Shown here: piece by piece, positions 41,276-51,009 of the stretch | How the letters are laid out: the number at the start of each line of letters is the position of its first letter | Numbering within the stretch: position 1 is the first letter of the stretch | Assembly (NCBI GenBank): GCA_000307305.1 | Contig: DF158888.1 | Span: 33,034-97,033 of the forward strand | DNA from: Enterobacteriaceae bacterium B14 | GTDB lineage: Bacteria > Pseudomonadota > Gammaproteobacteria > Enterobacterales > Enterobacteriaceae | Direction of reading: 5' to 3' | Length of the DNA: 64,000 nucleotides | The notes under the pieces: generated by a model | The model's input: only the letters and a program-made list of their open reading frames with translations | Database searches by the model: none | Told to the model about the DNA's origin: nothing | Program-made: the position numbers and the translations under genes

Positions 41276-42046
41276 TTATGCGCCTTTTTTCGCTTTTGCG
41301 GCTGCTTTCACAATGACTGCGAAGGCATCTGCTTTCAGCGATGCGCCACCCACTAATGCACCATCGATATCTGGCTGGGTGAACAACTCGGCTGCGTTAT
41401 CTGCATTAACAGAACCACCGTACTGGATGATGACTTGTTCTGCGATAGCCGCATCATGTTTAGCAATATGATCACGAATAAATTTGTGTACAGCTTGTGC
41501 CTGAGCTGGCGTTGCTGATTTGCCCGTACCGATAGCCCATACTGGCTCATAAGCAACAACAACACCTTCAAATGCAGCTGCGCCCTGAGTTTTTAATACA
41601 GCATCTAGTTGTTTGGCACATACCGCTTCGGTTTGGCCTGCTTCGTTTTCTGCTTCGGTTTCACCAATACATAAAACAGGCGTGAGGCCAGCTTCTTTTA
41701 CGACGGCAAATTTTGTAGCGATAAGCTCATCACTCTCTTTGTGATAAGTACGGCGCTCAGAGTGACCGATGATAATGAATTTGGCGCCGATATCTTTCAG
41801 CATAGTTGCAGAGACTTCGCCAGTGAATGCGCCAGAGAGATTAACATCGACGTTTTGAGCACCTAGAACAATACGGCCACCAGCTAGCTGATGCTTTGCC
41901 TGGTCCAGATATATAACAGGTGGTGCAATAGCAACATCACAGCCATCAACGCTGCTAAGTTCATTACGCAGACCAGCGATAAGCTCATTTACCATGTGCT
42001 TGCTGCCGTTTAGTTTCCAGTTACCCATCACTAATGGATGTCGCAT
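41276..42046 (-). CDS. tpiA: Triosephosphate isomerase
   Basis: 256-residue TIM barrel. The substrate lysine is in MGNWKLNG, catalytic His in IIGHSERR, catalytic Glu in [12 protein letters not shown] and the phosphate loop in YGGSVNADN and [10 protein letters not shown]. It interconverts DHAP and GAP. It lies 118 bases downstream of yiiQ on the same strand, a small spacer between possibly linked genes. Confidence 0.97.
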   Translation of the reverse strand: MRHPLVMGNWKLNGSKHMVNELIAGLRNELSSVDGCDVAIAPPVIYLDQAKHQLAGGRIVLGAQNVDVNLSGAFTGEVSATMLKDIGAKFIIIGHSERRTYHKESDELIATKFAVVKEAGLTPVLCIGETEAENEAGQTEAVCAKQLDAVLKTQGAAAFEGVVVAYEPVWAIGTGKSATPAQAQAVHKFIRDHIAKHDAAIAEQVIIQYGGSVNADNAAELFTQPDIDGALVGGASLKADAFAVIVKAAAKAKKGA

Positions 42047-42164
42047 ATCTTTTCCTCCAAGAAGGGAATTCAGTCATCGGTTTAATAAAGTCGTTCTATT
42101 AGACAGTATAAATAATCTAATAACTGATGAAGTTGTTCTTCATCATGAATAGTTGGCGGTACCG

Positions 42165-42788
42165 CTATGGCTTATCAGATAGTGATAGCTTAATCGGTTC
42201 AATAGCGAAAGTAATGCCTTTTTCACCGCTATCTACAACGATATAACGCAAGGCCCCTTCTATTTGCTGGTAAAACGGCGTTCCTTTTCCTTTTGCCAAC
42301 AAGCTGAGTACTTTGGCGTTACTTTGCTCTAGAGGAAAGGTGGGTTCGAACAAATTCACTACTGCAGCCATGTATTTAATGGCCTTCTTATGAGCCTCTT
42401 CCTCTCCTTCAGCGCGCGTTGATATATAGGTTAGCTGCAGGCTTTTAATTCGTTTGCTGGCCTTATCCAGAGCAGCTGAAGAGTAAAGCTGTTCGTTTAT
42501 TTTGCTGGCTTCGCGAATGATGGGGATATCACCATCTTTACTCGCAACGATGTGGTATTCACCGATCTGTAACTCTGGATAAGCGCTATTGTATTTTGTT
42601 CTAAACTGCTCCAGCGTTAAATCAAATGTGGGGGCGCCCTTCATTAAATAAGGGGTGACCGGTGCAGCAATTGTGCTGTTTTCTTCTGTTGTTGTCTGGG
42701 TTATGGGCTGACTGCTTTTCACCTCTTCGGCATAAGAGCATACGGGTATGAGAGCAGCAAGCATCAACATGAATGACGCATTATTCAT
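42165..42788 (-). CDS. yiiQ: YiiQ, DUF1454 periplasmic protein
   Basis: 207 residues from the ATG at 42788, set by GGAG six bases upstream; a GTG directly before it is the alternative. A signal peptide (MLMLAALIPVCSYAEE) precedes the DUF1454 body, recognised by APTFDLTLEQFR, the ASKINEQLYSS block and ALRYIVVDSGEKGITF-type end. E. coli keeps the same gene beside tpiA. Its function is unknown. Confidence 0.9.
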   Translation of the reverse strand: MNNASFMLMLAALIPVCSYAEEVKSSQPITQTTTEENSTIAAPVTPYLMKGAPTFDLTLEQFRTKYNSAYPELQIGEYHIVASKDGDIPIIREASKINEQLYSSAALDKASKRIKSLQLTYISTRAEGEEEAHKKAIKYMAAVVNLFEPTFPLEQSNAKVLSLLAKGKGTPFYQQIEGALRYIVVDSGEKGITFAIEPIKLSLSDKP

Positions 42789-42973
42789 CACGATCTCCAG
42801 TATAAACAGGGTGTGAGAACAGATTAGAGAGTCTTAGTGTAGCTCAGTACAGATAGAGAACGCAGTCCAAAATGAGCGAGTAGACATTGATTATGTACAT
42901 ATTAGCCACGGCAGCATAACGATAATGTGAAACACCACAACGACAACATGAAGCATGGCAAGATAAGAATCAT

Positions 42974-43008
42974 ATCAGTAATGAATATTAATAATACTCA
43001 TTACTGAT
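42974..43008. repeat. 11-bp perfect inverted repeat between fpr and yiiQ
   Basis: ATCAGTAATGA (42974-42984) and TCATTACTGAT (42998-43008) are exact inverse complements separated by 13 AT-rich bases, about 45 bases after the fpr stop. No T-run follows on either strand, so a simple terminator is unlikely. It may be an operator or an mRNA 3'-end stem-loop. Confidence 0.6.
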
Positions 43009-43049
43009 TGCCAGCCTGTTGAAAATAGAGATATCAGTACTCGGCGTTA

Positions 43050-43796
43050 TTACCAATATTGCTCGCTAGTGATATGCCCCGGCTTGCGGCGAAGGTGTTT
43101 GCGCATCTCTCGCTGCTCTTTCAGTAATTGCTGGGTATCGCGTACCATTTGTGGGTTACCACATAGCATTACGTGGCTGTTTTCTGCTGTCAGCTTATGG
43201 CCGACGGCCGCTTCGAGAGAGCCATTTTGAATGAGGGCGGGCACTCGTCCAGTTAAGGAGCCTTCTGCATTTTCTCGGCTAACAATGGTTTGTATCGTTA
43301 ACTTGCCTGCGTAACGGCGCTGTAGTTCTTGCATGAGTGGCAGATAGCTAAGGTCATGCGCAAAGCGTGCAGCATGGACCAAGATGATATGTTGAAAGCG
43401 CTCAAGGTCTCGCCCTTCCTGCAATATGGATAGATAAGGGCCAATAGCGGTTCCTGTCGCCAACATCCATAGCGTTTCACAATGTGGGATCTCTTCGAGG
43501 ACAAAGAAACCCGCAGCTTCCTGCGTGACGAATAAAGAATCACCTTCCTGTAACGCGTGGAGTGATGGGCTGAGTTTTCCTTCAGGAACAGTGACCAAGT
43601 AAAACTCTAACCTATCGTCACTGGGCGCATTAACATAAGAGTATGCTCTCTGCACTTTTTCACCGTGGACATCCAATGCTAGCTTGGCAAATTGCCCCGC
43701 AGTAAAATTTGATATGGGGGCTTTTAACCTGATGCTGAACAAATTTTCTGTCCAGCGCTCAATATGAGAAATCGTACCCGTAACCCATTCAGCCAT
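43050..43796 (-). CDS. fpr: Ferredoxin/flavodoxin-NADP+ reductase
   Basis: 248-residue FAD enzyme. It has FAD-binding RAYSYVN, the NADPH-binding LATGTAIGPYLSIL, MLCGNPQMV and the family C-terminal tryptophan (SEQYW). It reduces flavodoxin or ferredoxin with NADPH, supporting Fe-S assembly and radical-SAM enzymes. Only 3 bases separate it from the upstream SufR-like regulator gene on the same strand, so the two are co-transcribed. E. coli has no such partner; there fpr follows a SoxS-regulated promoter. Confidence 0.96.
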   Translation of the reverse strand: MAEWVTGTISHIERWTENLFSIRLKAPISNFTAGQFAKLALDVHGEKVQRAYSYVNAPSDDRLEFYLVTVPEGKLSPSLHALQEGDSLFVTQEAAGFFVLEEIPHCETLWMLATGTAIGPYLSILQEGRDLERFQHIILVHAARFAHDLSYLPLMQELQRRYAGKLTIQTIVSRENAEGSLTGRVPALIQNGSLEAAVGHKLTAENSHVMLCGNPQMVRDTQQLLKEQREMRKHLRRKPGHITSEQYW

Positions 43797-43799
43797 TGA

Positions 43800-44426
43800 T
43801 TAACTCTCTCGTGGAGTAACCACATAGGCGCAGTGGCGTGAGCCTGAAACGATATGTTCGGTACGCTCAACGCTATATTTATCGCCCAGTAGTCTGTGGA
43901 ACAATTTAATTTCAGAGTGGCACAGAGTACTGCAAGTCTGAGCCGCAACCCCGATCGGACAGTGATTTTCAACTAGCAAGAAAAGCCCATCATCGGTTTT
44001 GATGAGCTCTGCCATGTAGCCATCTTTCTGCCGAAAATCGACTAACGCCTGTAGTTTATCTTCCAGCGTATCACAGGTATCTAACGTTGCGGAGTAGCGT
44101 GTATAGAGTTTGTCTTCGCGTGAGTGAATGAGTTTATCCAGCCCATCTTGCCCGAATATCTCTATTGTAGATTCTAATAGGGTGCTAGAGAGAACATTAT
44201 GGCGGTCAGGAAACTGCGCATGCCCATCGGAAGTGAGAGACCAAAAGCGTGTAGGGCGACCTACCTTAGTTCTGACATCTTCGTGACACACTAACTCTTT
44301 TTCTTCCAGATGTTGCATGTGCTGACGGACGCCCATGGTCGTCATTGAGAGCTTTTCTGCCAGCATCTTAGCGGAATGGGGGCCCAAACTTTTGAGTTGT
44401 AATAAAATCAGGTCTGCCGTTTTCAT
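43800..44426 (-). CDS. SufR-like iron-sulfur HTH transcriptional regulator
   Basis: 208 residues, COG2345-type. An N-terminal winged HTH (residues about 8-65: SAKMLAEKLSMTTMGVRQHMQHLEEKELV, VGRPTRFWSLT) is followed by a domain with four cysteines Cys156, Cys165, Cys169 and Cys199, spaced C-X8-C-X3-C-X29-C. This matches the Fe-S ligand pattern of cyanobacterial SufR, so an Fe-S cluster sensor is likely. It is 3 bases upstream of fpr and divergent from emrD, so either may be its target. It does not occur at this position in E. coli. Target and ligand are inferred. Confidence 0.82.
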   Translation of the reverse strand: MKTADLILLQLKSLGPHSAKMLAEKLSMTTMGVRQHMQHLEEKELVCHEDVRTKVGRPTRFWSLTSDGHAQFPDRHNVLSSTLLESTIEIFGQDGLDKLIHSREDKLYTRYSATLDTCDTLEDKLQALVDFRQKDGYMAELIKTDDGLFLLVENHCPIGVAAQTCSTLCHSEIKLFHRLLGDKYSVERTEHIVSGSRHCAYVVTPRES

Positions 44427-44531
44427 ATATCCAGTCCTTATGGAGTCATTAATGCGTTTACACGGTATACATGGCGTTACTCAACCGTAAGTAGCAACAA
44501 ATAGGATGGTAACAGTTTTAGTGTCAAAAAA

Positions 44532-44543
44532 ATTGTACACAAT
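44532..44543. promoter_or_regulatory. Candidate operator in the regulator-emrD divergent region
   Basis: ATTGT-AC-ACAAT is a short inverted repeat in the 280-bp region between the SufR-like regulator and emrD. Autoregulatory binding is conjecture. Confidence 0.3.
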
Positions 44544-44706
44544 TGGTTATAAATGGTTCCGAGTGGAAATTTTCTTTATGGAACACTCGTTCATTAAAAT
44601 GGGTATTTTTGGTATTTTATGCCGATTATGCCACTTAAAAGTAAGTGTGTGTCTCATTTTTGCATTTTGATGACCCATAGTCATCATGAATAGTTAATTA
44701 TTACTA

Positions 44707-45894
44707 ATGAAAAAACTAGATAGCTTTCATCTTCTCCTGATCTTGATCCTTCTTATTGCTGTCGGGCAAATGGCCCAAACCATTAATGTTCCAGCAATTA
44801 ATGATATTGCCCACAGTTTTGGTGTGAGTGGCACTGCCGTCCAGAAAGTGATGGCTGCATATTTACTCACTTACGGGGCTTCTCAACTCATTTATGGGCC
44901 TTTGTCTGACCGATTTGGTCGTCGCCCTATCATACTCATTGGGTTGGTTATTTTCCTTGTGGGAGCGGTGGGTGCTCTGTTGGCAACGACGCTTTCCATG
45001 TTAGTGATGGCGAGTGCCTTACAAGGCATGGGTACGGGAGTGGGGGGCGTTATGGCCAGAACCATGCCTCGAGACCTGTTTGAAGGCGAACCGTTACGTC
45101 GTGCAAACAGCCTTCTTAATATGGGGATTCTGGTTAGTCCGTTGCTTGCACCGCTTATCGGAGGGGTATTATCCGATATTTTCAACTGGCGAGCCTCTTA
45201 TGGATTCTTGCTGCTGCTGTGTGGCAGCGTCGCTATCAGTATTTTCTTTCTTCTTCCAGAGACACGGCCAGAACAAAGTGAAAGGCGCAGTATTTTGGCG
45301 AGCTACCGCTTTTTGCTCAGCGATCTTGCTTTTAGCCGCTATCTATTAATTCTTGTCGGTGGGCTAGCTGGTGTTGCTGTTTTTGAGGCAAGCGCGGGTG
45401 TCTTAATGGGGAGCATGTTAGGGCTAGCGCCACTTACGGTGAGTTTATTATTCATTCTGCCTATTCCTGCCGCTTTTTTTGGTTCTTGGTATGCAGGGCG
45501 CAAGGGGCATAGCTTCACGACGCTGATGTGGCACTCCGTCATATGCTGTTTATGTGCTGGTATCATGATGTGGGCGCCGGCTTGGTTTGGTGTGATGAAT
45601 CTGTGGACGCTTTTGGTTCCTGCCACCGTATTTTTTTTCGGGGCAGGTATGCTTTTTCCGCTGGCAACGACGGGGGCAATGCAGCCTTTCCCTTATTTGG
45701 CCGGAGCAGCAGGGGCTTTGGTGGGGGGCTCGCAGAATATTGGTTCCGGTATTGCCGCTTGGCTGTCTGCACTATTACCGCATCACGGTCAGGAGAGTGT
45801 TGGTATTTTAATGTTAGCGATGGCCCTATTGATATTAGTATGTTGGGCGCCGATGGCCTATCGTTTGCACCATTCGGGGCATCCGGTTCAGTAA
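44707..45894 (+). CDS. emrD: Multidrug efflux MFS transporter EmrD
   Basis: 395 residues with 12 predicted membrane segments. It has the MFS motif A GPLSDRFGRRP between TM2 and TM3, and GVGGVMARTMPRDLFE, NSLLNMGILVSPLLAPLIGG and FGAGMLFPLATTGAM, all typical of E. coli EmrD. It exports amphipathic compounds and arabinose. In E. coli emrD is at a different map position; here it is divergent from the Fe-S-type regulator and convergent with glpX. Confidence 0.93.
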   Translation: MKKLDSFHLLLILILLIAVGQMAQTINVPAINDIAHSFGVSGTAVQKVMAAYLLTYGASQLIYGPLSDRFGRRPIILIGLVIFLVGAVGALLATTLSMLVMASALQGMGTGVGGVMARTMPRDLFEGEPLRRANSLLNMGILVSPLLAPLIGGVLSDIFNWRASYGFLLLLCGSVAISIFFLLPETRPEQSERRSILASYRFLLSDLAFSRYLLILVGGLAGVAVFEASAGVLMGSMLGLAPLTVSLLFILPIPAAFFGSWYAGRKGHSFTTLMWHSVICCLCAGIMMWAPAWFGVMNLWTLLVPATVFFFGAGMLFPLATTGAMQPFPYLAGAAGALVGGSQNIGSGIAAWLSALLPHHGQESVGILMLAMALLILVCWAPMAYRLHHSGHPVQ

Positions 45895-45914
45895 CTGATA
45901 TTGACTCCTTTTTG

Positions 45915-45939
45915 AAAAGCCCGGTTTCCGGGCTTTTTT
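45915..45939. terminator. emrD terminator
   Basis: AAAAGCCCGG / CCGGGCTTTT hairpin with a TTT loop and a T-run; it could also serve the convergent glpX. Confidence 0.9.
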
Positions 45940-45981
45940 GTCTGCGGAGTATCGGTTCGTGAAAGGTCTATAACAAAGGGA

Positions 45982-46992
45982 CTACAGAAAAAGCTCACAC
46001 AACGCAGGATCTTTGCGATCGAGGAAGTGAGTCGAACGGATGCGACGGATCGTACGTGATTTACCGCGGATCAACAGTGTTTCCGTTGTTGCCATGTTTC
46101 CTTTGCGCGATATCCCTTCCAACAAATCACCTTTAGTGATGCCAGTGGCAGAGAAAATCACGTTATCGTTGCGTGCCATATCATCTAGCATCAGAATTTT
46201 ACCGGCTTCGATGCCCATCTCTTTACAACGGGCCAGCTCGCTTTCGCCGATACGACGGTTTTCTGGGGAGTCCCCTTTAACGTCATGACGAGGTAGCAAA
46301 CGGCCTTGCATATCGCCGTCCAGAGCACGGATAACGGCGGCAGAAATCACGCCTTCCGGTGCACCCCCGATGCCGTACATCACATCCACTTCACTTTCTG
46401 GCATACAGGTAAGGATAGAAGCCGCGACGTCACCATCAGGGATGGCAAACACTTTCACGCCCAAACGCTGCATTTCAGCAATAGCACTATCGTGGCGTGG
46501 CTTAGCCAGCGTTGTCACTGTGAGCTCAGACAGAGGCTTATTCAGCTTAACGGCGATGCGCCGTAGGTTCTCAACTAATGGCAGAGCTAAATCAATTGCG
46601 CCCCTTGCTTCTGGGCCAACCACCAGCTTCTCCATGTACATATCAGGTGCATGAAGAAAGCACCCTTTTTCACCAACGGCTAAAACAGCTAAGGCATTAG
46701 CTTGCCCCATTGCGGTCATTCGAGTCCCTTCGATAGGGTCTACCGCGATATCGACACCATCGCCTGTACCTGTTCCTACTCGCTCACCGATGTAAAGCAT
46801 AGGGGCTTCATCAATTTCACCTTCACCAATAACGATTTCACCGCTGATGTCGACCTTATTCAGCATGATGCGCATGGCTTCTACGGCAGCGCCGTCGGCA
46901 GCATTTTTGTCACCACGACCTAACCACTTATAGCCAGCCAAAGCGGCAGCTTCGGTGACGCGAGAGAACTCAATGGCTAATTCACGTTTCAT
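45982..46992 (-). CDS. glpX: Fructose-1,6-bisphosphatase class II
   Basis: 336 residues of the GlpX family with the metal-binding IGEGEIDEAPML, the catalytic DPIEGT and GIGGAPEG, and RIGESELARCKEMGI. It hydrolyses fructose-1,6-bisphosphate in gluconeogenesis. It lies 151 bases after glpK on the same strand, the last gene of glpFKX as in E. coli. Confidence 0.96.
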   Translation of the reverse strand: MKRELAIEFSRVTEAAALAGYKWLGRGDKNAADGAAVEAMRIMLNKVDISGEIVIGEGEIDEAPMLYIGERVGTGTGDGVDIAVDPIEGTRMTAMGQANALAVLAVGEKGCFLHAPDMYMEKLVVGPEARGAIDLALPLVENLRRIAVKLNKPLSELTVTTLAKPRHDSAIAEMQRLGVKVFAIPDGDVAASILTCMPESEVDVMYGIGGAPEGVISAAVIRALDGDMQGRLLPRHDVKGDSPENRRIGESELARCKEMGIEAGKILMLDDMARNDNVIFSATGITKGDLLEGISRKGNMATTETLLIRGKSRTIRRIRSTHFLDRKDPALCELFL

Positions 46993-47107
46993 GGATAAAC
47001 CTGTGTTTTTAGAAGTGAGAAGATAGATTTGCGGGATTTACTGTATGAAATTCTACCATAGCTGGCATGTGCTGGCTTGAGTGTTTGCGGATGGGCTGGG
47101 GTGGGAA

Positions 47108-47136
47108 GTGAAAGAGACTCTTGGAGCCTCTTTCAC
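47108..47136 (-). terminator. Hairpin between glpK and glpX
   Basis: A 9-bp inverted repeat (GTGAAAGAG / CTCTTTCAC) with an 11-base loop in the 3' end of the glpK message. No clear T-run follows, so it may be an attenuator or processing element. Confidence 0.45.
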
Positions 47137-47143
47137 GTGTGCA

Positions 47144-48652
47144 TTAATCGTGTTCTTCCCACGCTTGGGCGCGGGTAACGGCTTTTTTCCAGCCACGGTA
47201 GCGGTAGTTACGTTCTACCGTTTCAATACCTGGGCGGAACTCTTTCTCAATAGCGGCTTTGCTGCGAACTTCTTCTAAATCGCCCCAATAGCCGACAGCC
47301 AAGCCCGCGAGATAAGCGGCACCCAGTGCGGTAACTTCACGTACCACGGGGCGTTCGACTCGTGCGCCTAAAATATCGGCCTGAAACTGCATCAGGAAGT
47401 TATTCGATACTGCGCCACCGTCCACGCGTAGCGCTTGCAGGCGAGTATTTGCATCGGCTTGCATGGCATCTAGAACATCGCGTGTTTGGTAAGCGATTGA
47501 TTCCAGCGTTGCTCGGATGATGTGGTTCGCATTGACGCCACGGGTGAGGCCAAAGATGGCTCCGCGAGCGTAAGGGTCCCAGTAAGGTGCGCCTAGCCCA
47601 GTAAAGGCGGGTACAACATAGACGCCATTAGTGTCTTTTACTTTAGTGGCAAAATATTCAGAATCGGCAGCATCGTTAATGAGCTTCAGTTCATCACGCA
47701 ACCACTGTATTGATGCGCCGCCGATGAATACGGCACCTTCCAACGCATAATTGACTTCACCGCGAGGGCCACAGGCAATAGTGGTAAGTAATCCGTGGTT
47801 CGATCTCACCGCTTCTTTACCGGTATTCATTAATAAGAAGCAGCCCGTACCATAGGTATTTTTTGCCATGCCTGGTTGAACGCATAGCTGGCCATACAGT
47901 GCAGCCTGTTGGTCGCCCGCAATGCCTGAGATAGGAATACGTGTACCGCCTCTACCTCCAATGTTGGTTTGCCCATAAACCTCGGAAGAAGGGCGAACGG
48001 ATGGCAGCATTTCTCGGGGGATATCTAGCGCGTCTAACAGCGTTTGATCCCACTCCAGAGTATGGATATTAAACATCATGGTACGTGACGCGTTGGTGTA
48101 GTCAGTCACGTGAACGCGACCTTGTGTCATGTTCCACACGAGCCAAGTATCGACTGTTCCAAACAGTAATTCGCCGCGTTTTGCACGCTCGCGGGAGCCT
48201 TCAACGTGGTCGAGTATCCACTTCACTTTTGTGCCGGAGAAATAGGGGTCGACCACCAGCCCAGTGTTCTGGCGGATGTACTCCTCCATACCATTGCGTT
48301 TCAGTTCTTCGCAAATCTCTGCGGTACGGCGGCATTGCCAGACAATGGCATTATAAATAGGCTTGCCCGTTACTTTGTCCCACACGATAGTGGTTTCACG
48401 CTGATTAGTAATCCCAATTGCCGCGATTTCATCCGAGTTGATTCCGGTTTTCGCGAGCACTTCAACCAGTGTTGAGCTTTGGGTTGCCCATATCTCCATT
48501 GGGTTATGTTCTACCCAGCCAGCTTGCGGATAGATCTGTGTAAATTCGCGTTGAGATACACCAATCACATTCGCTTCATGATCCAACACGACAGCTCTGG
48601 AGCTGGTCGTACCCTGATCGAGGGCGACGATATATTTTTTTTCTGTCGTCAT
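47144..48652 (-). CDS. glpK: Glycerol kinase
   Basis: 502 residues from the ATG at 48652 ([19 protein letters not shown]); the longer in-frame start is not conserved. It is an FGGY kinase with the ATP/phosphate motif DQGTTSSR, substrate residues [11 protein letters not shown] and WQCRRT, and the C-terminal ATP-site block [15 protein letters not shown]. It phosphorylates glycerol imported by GlpF. The start lies 31 bases beyond the glpF stop, so the pair is an operon under GlpR. Confidence 0.97.
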   Translation of the reverse strand: MTTEKKYIVALDQGTTSSRAVVLDHEANVIGVSQREFTQIYPQAGWVEHNPMEIWATQSSTLVEVLAKTGINSDEIAAIGITNQRETTIVWDKVTGKPIYNAIVWQCRRTAEICEELKRNGMEEYIRQNTGLVVDPYFSGTKVKWILDHVEGSRERAKRGELLFGTVDTWLVWNMTQGRVHVTDYTNASRTMMFNIHTLEWDQTLLDALDIPREMLPSVRPSSEVYGQTNIGGRGGTRIPISGIAGDQQAALYGQLCVQPGMAKNTYGTGCFLLMNTGKEAVRSNHGLLTTIACGPRGEVNYALEGAVFIGGASIQWLRDELKLINDAADSEYFATKVKDTNGVYVVPAFTGLGAPYWDPYARGAIFGLTRGVNANHIIRATLESIAYQTRDVLDAMQADANTRLQALRVDGGAVSNNFLMQFQADILGARVERPVVREVTALGAAYLAGLAVGYWGDLEEVRSKAAIEKEFRPGIETVERNYRYRGWKKAVTRAQAWEEHD

Positions 48653-48683
48653 AACAATAAGTTCCGTATGAGTTGGCGGAGTA

Positions 48684-49517
48684 TTACTTAGGGGATATCG
48701 TTTTAGCATCATCCGTTATACAAACGTCGCAAGGCAGATTACGCCCAATCAGCGAGCGGTAGCACAGTGCACCCAGACAGGCTCCGACAATAGGTGCTAG
48801 GAGTGGGACGAAGACGTAAGGAATATCACGTCCACCCGTCAGTGCTACGTTGCCCCATCCCGCGAGCCAGGTAAACAGTTTTGGGCCGAAATCACGCGCT
48901 GGGTTCATAGCAAAGCCCGTCAGTGGGCCAACGGATGCGCCGATAACTGCGATCAACAGGCCAATCAGCAGAGGAGCCAGAGGGCCTCTTGGGATGCCGT
49001 TACCATCATCGGTTAAGGCCAGAATCAAACACATCAGGATAGCGGTAATCACCAGTTCAACTAAGAATGCTTTTTGTACGCTAATCAACGCGTTTGGATA
49101 GGTTGAAAAGACGCCTGCTTGCTTAAGGCTGGCGAGACTACCACGGGTGATATGTTCAACGGTTTCTGCATGAATAAACTGCTCTTGATATAACAAGTAG
49201 ATTAGTGCAGCAGCACAAAATGCCCCCGCTATCTGGGCAATAATGTAAGGAATGACTTTTCGACGCTCAAAGCAGGCGAATAGCCAAAGTGCGATAGTGA
49301 CGGCGGGGTTAAGATGTGCGCCGGAGATAGCGGCGGTCAGGTAGATAGCTAAGGCAACACCTAGCCCCCAGATAATGCTGATTTCCCATTGGCCTAAACT
49401 TGCCCCTGCAACAACTAGGGCAGCAACACACCCTGCACCAAAAAAGATTAAGAGCCCTGTCCCTAGAAACTCTGCAATACATTGGCCCATTAATGAGGGC
49501 GTAGCGATCTTATTCAT
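48684..49517 (-). CDS. glpF: Glycerol uptake facilitator (aquaglyceroporin)
   Basis: 277 residues with six membrane segments and two NPA pore loops: NPAV ([13 protein letters not shown]) and the second NPAR ([12 protein letters not shown]). This is an MIP channel that passes glycerol by diffusion. It is the promoter-proximal gene of glpFKX and has a GlpR-type operator upstream. The N-terminus [21 protein letters not shown] is slightly longer than E. coli but plausible. Confidence 0.96.
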   Translation of the reverse strand: MNKIATPSLMGQCIAEFLGTGLLIFFGAGCVAALVVAGASLGQWEISIIWGLGVALAIYLTAAISGAHLNPAVTIALWLFACFERRKVIPYIIAQIAGAFCAAALIYLLYQEQFIHAETVEHITRGSLASLKQAGVFSTYPNALISVQKAFLVELVITAILMCLILALTDDGNGIPRGPLAPLLIGLLIAVIGASVGPLTGFAMNPARDFGPKLFTWLAGWGNVALTGGRDIPYVFVPLLAPIVGACLGALCYRSLIGRNLPCDVCITDDAKTISPK

Positions 49518-49614
49518 AGTGGTATCCCGATAACGAAAATTGCTTACTTTAGTTCACGTGGACAGTACTTATATGGACAGTCATCCCTCATTTTTTTGCT
49601 GAGGTGATGTAAAT

Positions 49615-49651
49615 ATATCGTTAACGATATAAAACGAAAAATAACGAACTT
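49615..49651 (-). promoter_or_regulatory. Tandem GlpR operators upstream of glpF
   Basis: A perfect 16-bp palindrome ATATCGTTAACGATAT (49615-49630) is directly followed by a second, weaker half-site pair (AACGAAAAATAACGAACTT). Both fit the GlpR consensus (TTCGnTAACGAA-like). They lie about 100-135 bases before glpF and would mediate glycerol-3-phosphate-relieved repression. Confidence 0.75.
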
Positions 49652-49776
49652 TAAATGTGTGTTATAGGTCATAAAAATAAGCGTTTTATGCTCAATAAAT
49701 GCACTTTATTGGGCTATGTTGCGGTAGTTGACGGATGTTTTTTCACTCAATTTTGTTAAAAAATATAAATAGAAAT

Positions 49777-49802
49777 GGATATAGAGTGAAGGCTCTATAT
49801 CC
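49777..49802. repeat. 10-bp perfect stem-loop between glpF and zapB
   Basis: GGATATAGAG and CTCTATATCC are exact inverse complements with a 6-base loop (TGAAGG), followed by AAAAGC. No gene ends here, so it is not a normal terminator. Confidence 0.6.
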
Positions 49803-50060
49803 AAAAGCATTAGAGTTGGTAAAGGTTTTACAGGTACTGCTAGACAGCACTAGATAGGGTACTTACAATCGGGGTTCCGGCATCTTTTTTGCTACAAAAT
49901 GTCTGTTTTATTCGATTGTTTGAAGCAATATTCCATTAACATCGAACTACGCTTCGGGTTATGGTTTACCGAATCAAGCTGAAGCACTCTGAGAGTGGCG
50001 AACGTAAAATAGCAGCATTAGCATAAAATTTACGCCTTATGGTCATGAGGGGATTTAAGA

Positions 50061-50300
50061 ATGTCATTTGAAGTATTTGAAAAACTAGAAGCCAAAGTTC
50101 AACAGGCGCTCGATACCATTACGCTGTTGCAGATGGAAATTGAAGAATTAAAAGAGAAAAATAAAACCCTTTCTCATGAGGTTCAGGATGCATCCGGTAA
50201 CCGCGAAGCATTAGTTCGTGAAAATGAACAGCTGAAATCTGAACAGGTTGCTTGGCAGGAACGTCTGCGTGCATTACTGGGCAAGATGGATGATGTCTAG
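50061..50300 (+). CDS. zapB: Cell division protein ZapB
   Basis: 79 residues, almost entirely coiled coil ([20 protein letters not shown], then heptads to ALLGKMDD). ZapB joins ZapA and MatP to align the Z ring with the Ter macrodomain. It lies between glpF and rraA, as in E. coli. An RBS GAGGGGA precedes the ATG. Confidence 0.96.
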   Translation: MSFEVFEKLEAKVQQALDTITLLQMEIEELKEKNKTLSHEVQDASGNREALVRENEQLKSEQVAWQERLRALLGKMDDV

Positions 50301-50312
50301 GATATAATTCAT

Positions 50313-50335
50313 AAGGGCGATAACTTATCGCCCTT
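50313..50335. terminator. Bidirectional terminator between zapB and rraA
   Basis: An 11-bp stem (AAGGGCGATAA / TTATCGCCCTT) with a one-base centre, between convergent genes; a perfect small palindrome. Confidence 0.7.
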
Positions 50336-50373
50336 GTGGCAAATCCATATTTATGGATTTTGAGCGGTGAAAC

Positions 50374-50859
50374 TTACTCTATATCGAGTGCGTTTTCTGA
50401 AAGAATAATGCCTGTATTGTCTGCGTAGAGGTGGTCGCCAGTATAGAAAGTAACACCAGCAAAGTTTACACCAATATCACTTTCACCAATGCCCTCACCA
50501 TCGGCACCGGCAGGAATGGCAGCGAGAGCCTGAATGCCCACGTCTAATTCAGCCAGTTCATCCACCTGACGAACCGAGCCATAAACGACCAATCCTTCCC
50601 AGCGATTATCAACAGCCAGTTTCGCCAGATCGGAATTGATTAATGCCCGGCGCATAGAACCACCACCATCAATAAGCAGAATGCGTCCTAGGCCATCTTC
50701 TGAGAGTAGATCGTATAGCAAGCCATTATCTTCAAAGCATTTCACCGTAGTGATTTGTCCACCAAATGAAGTACGCCCGCCAAAGTTAGAGAAAAGAGGT
50801 TCAACAACGTTTACCTCTCCATGATAGAGATCACATAGTTCGGAAGTATCGTATTTCAT
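50374..50859 (-). CDS. rraA: Ribonuclease E activity regulator RraA
   Basis: 161 residues with the MenG-like/RraA fold signature ([32 protein letters not shown]). RraA binds the RNase E C-terminal half and inhibits degradosome activity. It is 150 bases downstream of menA on the same strand. The old name MenG arose from this position. Confidence 0.96.
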   Translation of the reverse strand: MKYDTSELCDLYHGEVNVVEPLFSNFGGRTSFGGQITTVKCFEDNGLLYDLLSEDGLGRILLIDGGGSMRRALINSDLAKLAVDNRWEGLVVYGSVRQVDELAELDVGIQALAAIPAGADGEGIGESDIGVNFAGVTFYTGDHLYADNTGIILSENALDIE

Positions 50860-50967
50860 AGATGAGCGTCCATTTGCTGCAGGAATTTCCAGTATATCCC
50901 TATCTTAGGCAGATTGGCAAAAATGAGGTTATAAAGCGGGGAAATAATGTGATGGGGGATAATTATA

Positions 50968-51000
50968 GGTTATTTGCCGCTTATCTTGCGGCAAATAACC
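50968..51000 (-). terminator. menA terminator
   Basis: A 13-bp perfect stem (GGTTATTTGCCGC / GCGGCAAATAACC, 7-base loop) immediately after the menA stop. T-runs are short, so efficiency is uncertain. Confidence 0.7.
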
Positions 51001-51009
51001 TCAATAGAA

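Larger units (their letters stand above)
49518..50060. other. 543-bp regulatory region between glpF and zapB
   Basis: Divergent control region: GlpR-like operators lie near glpF, and an unexplained 10-bp stem-loop is at 49777-49802. The remainder is AT-rich. No ORF or RNA gene can be supported. Confidence 0.6.

Noticed and set aside
49656..49671. Possible CRP site (TGTGT-N6-GGTCA) near glpF
   Set aside because: Only one half fits the TGTGA-N6-TCACA consensus, so it is too weak to report.
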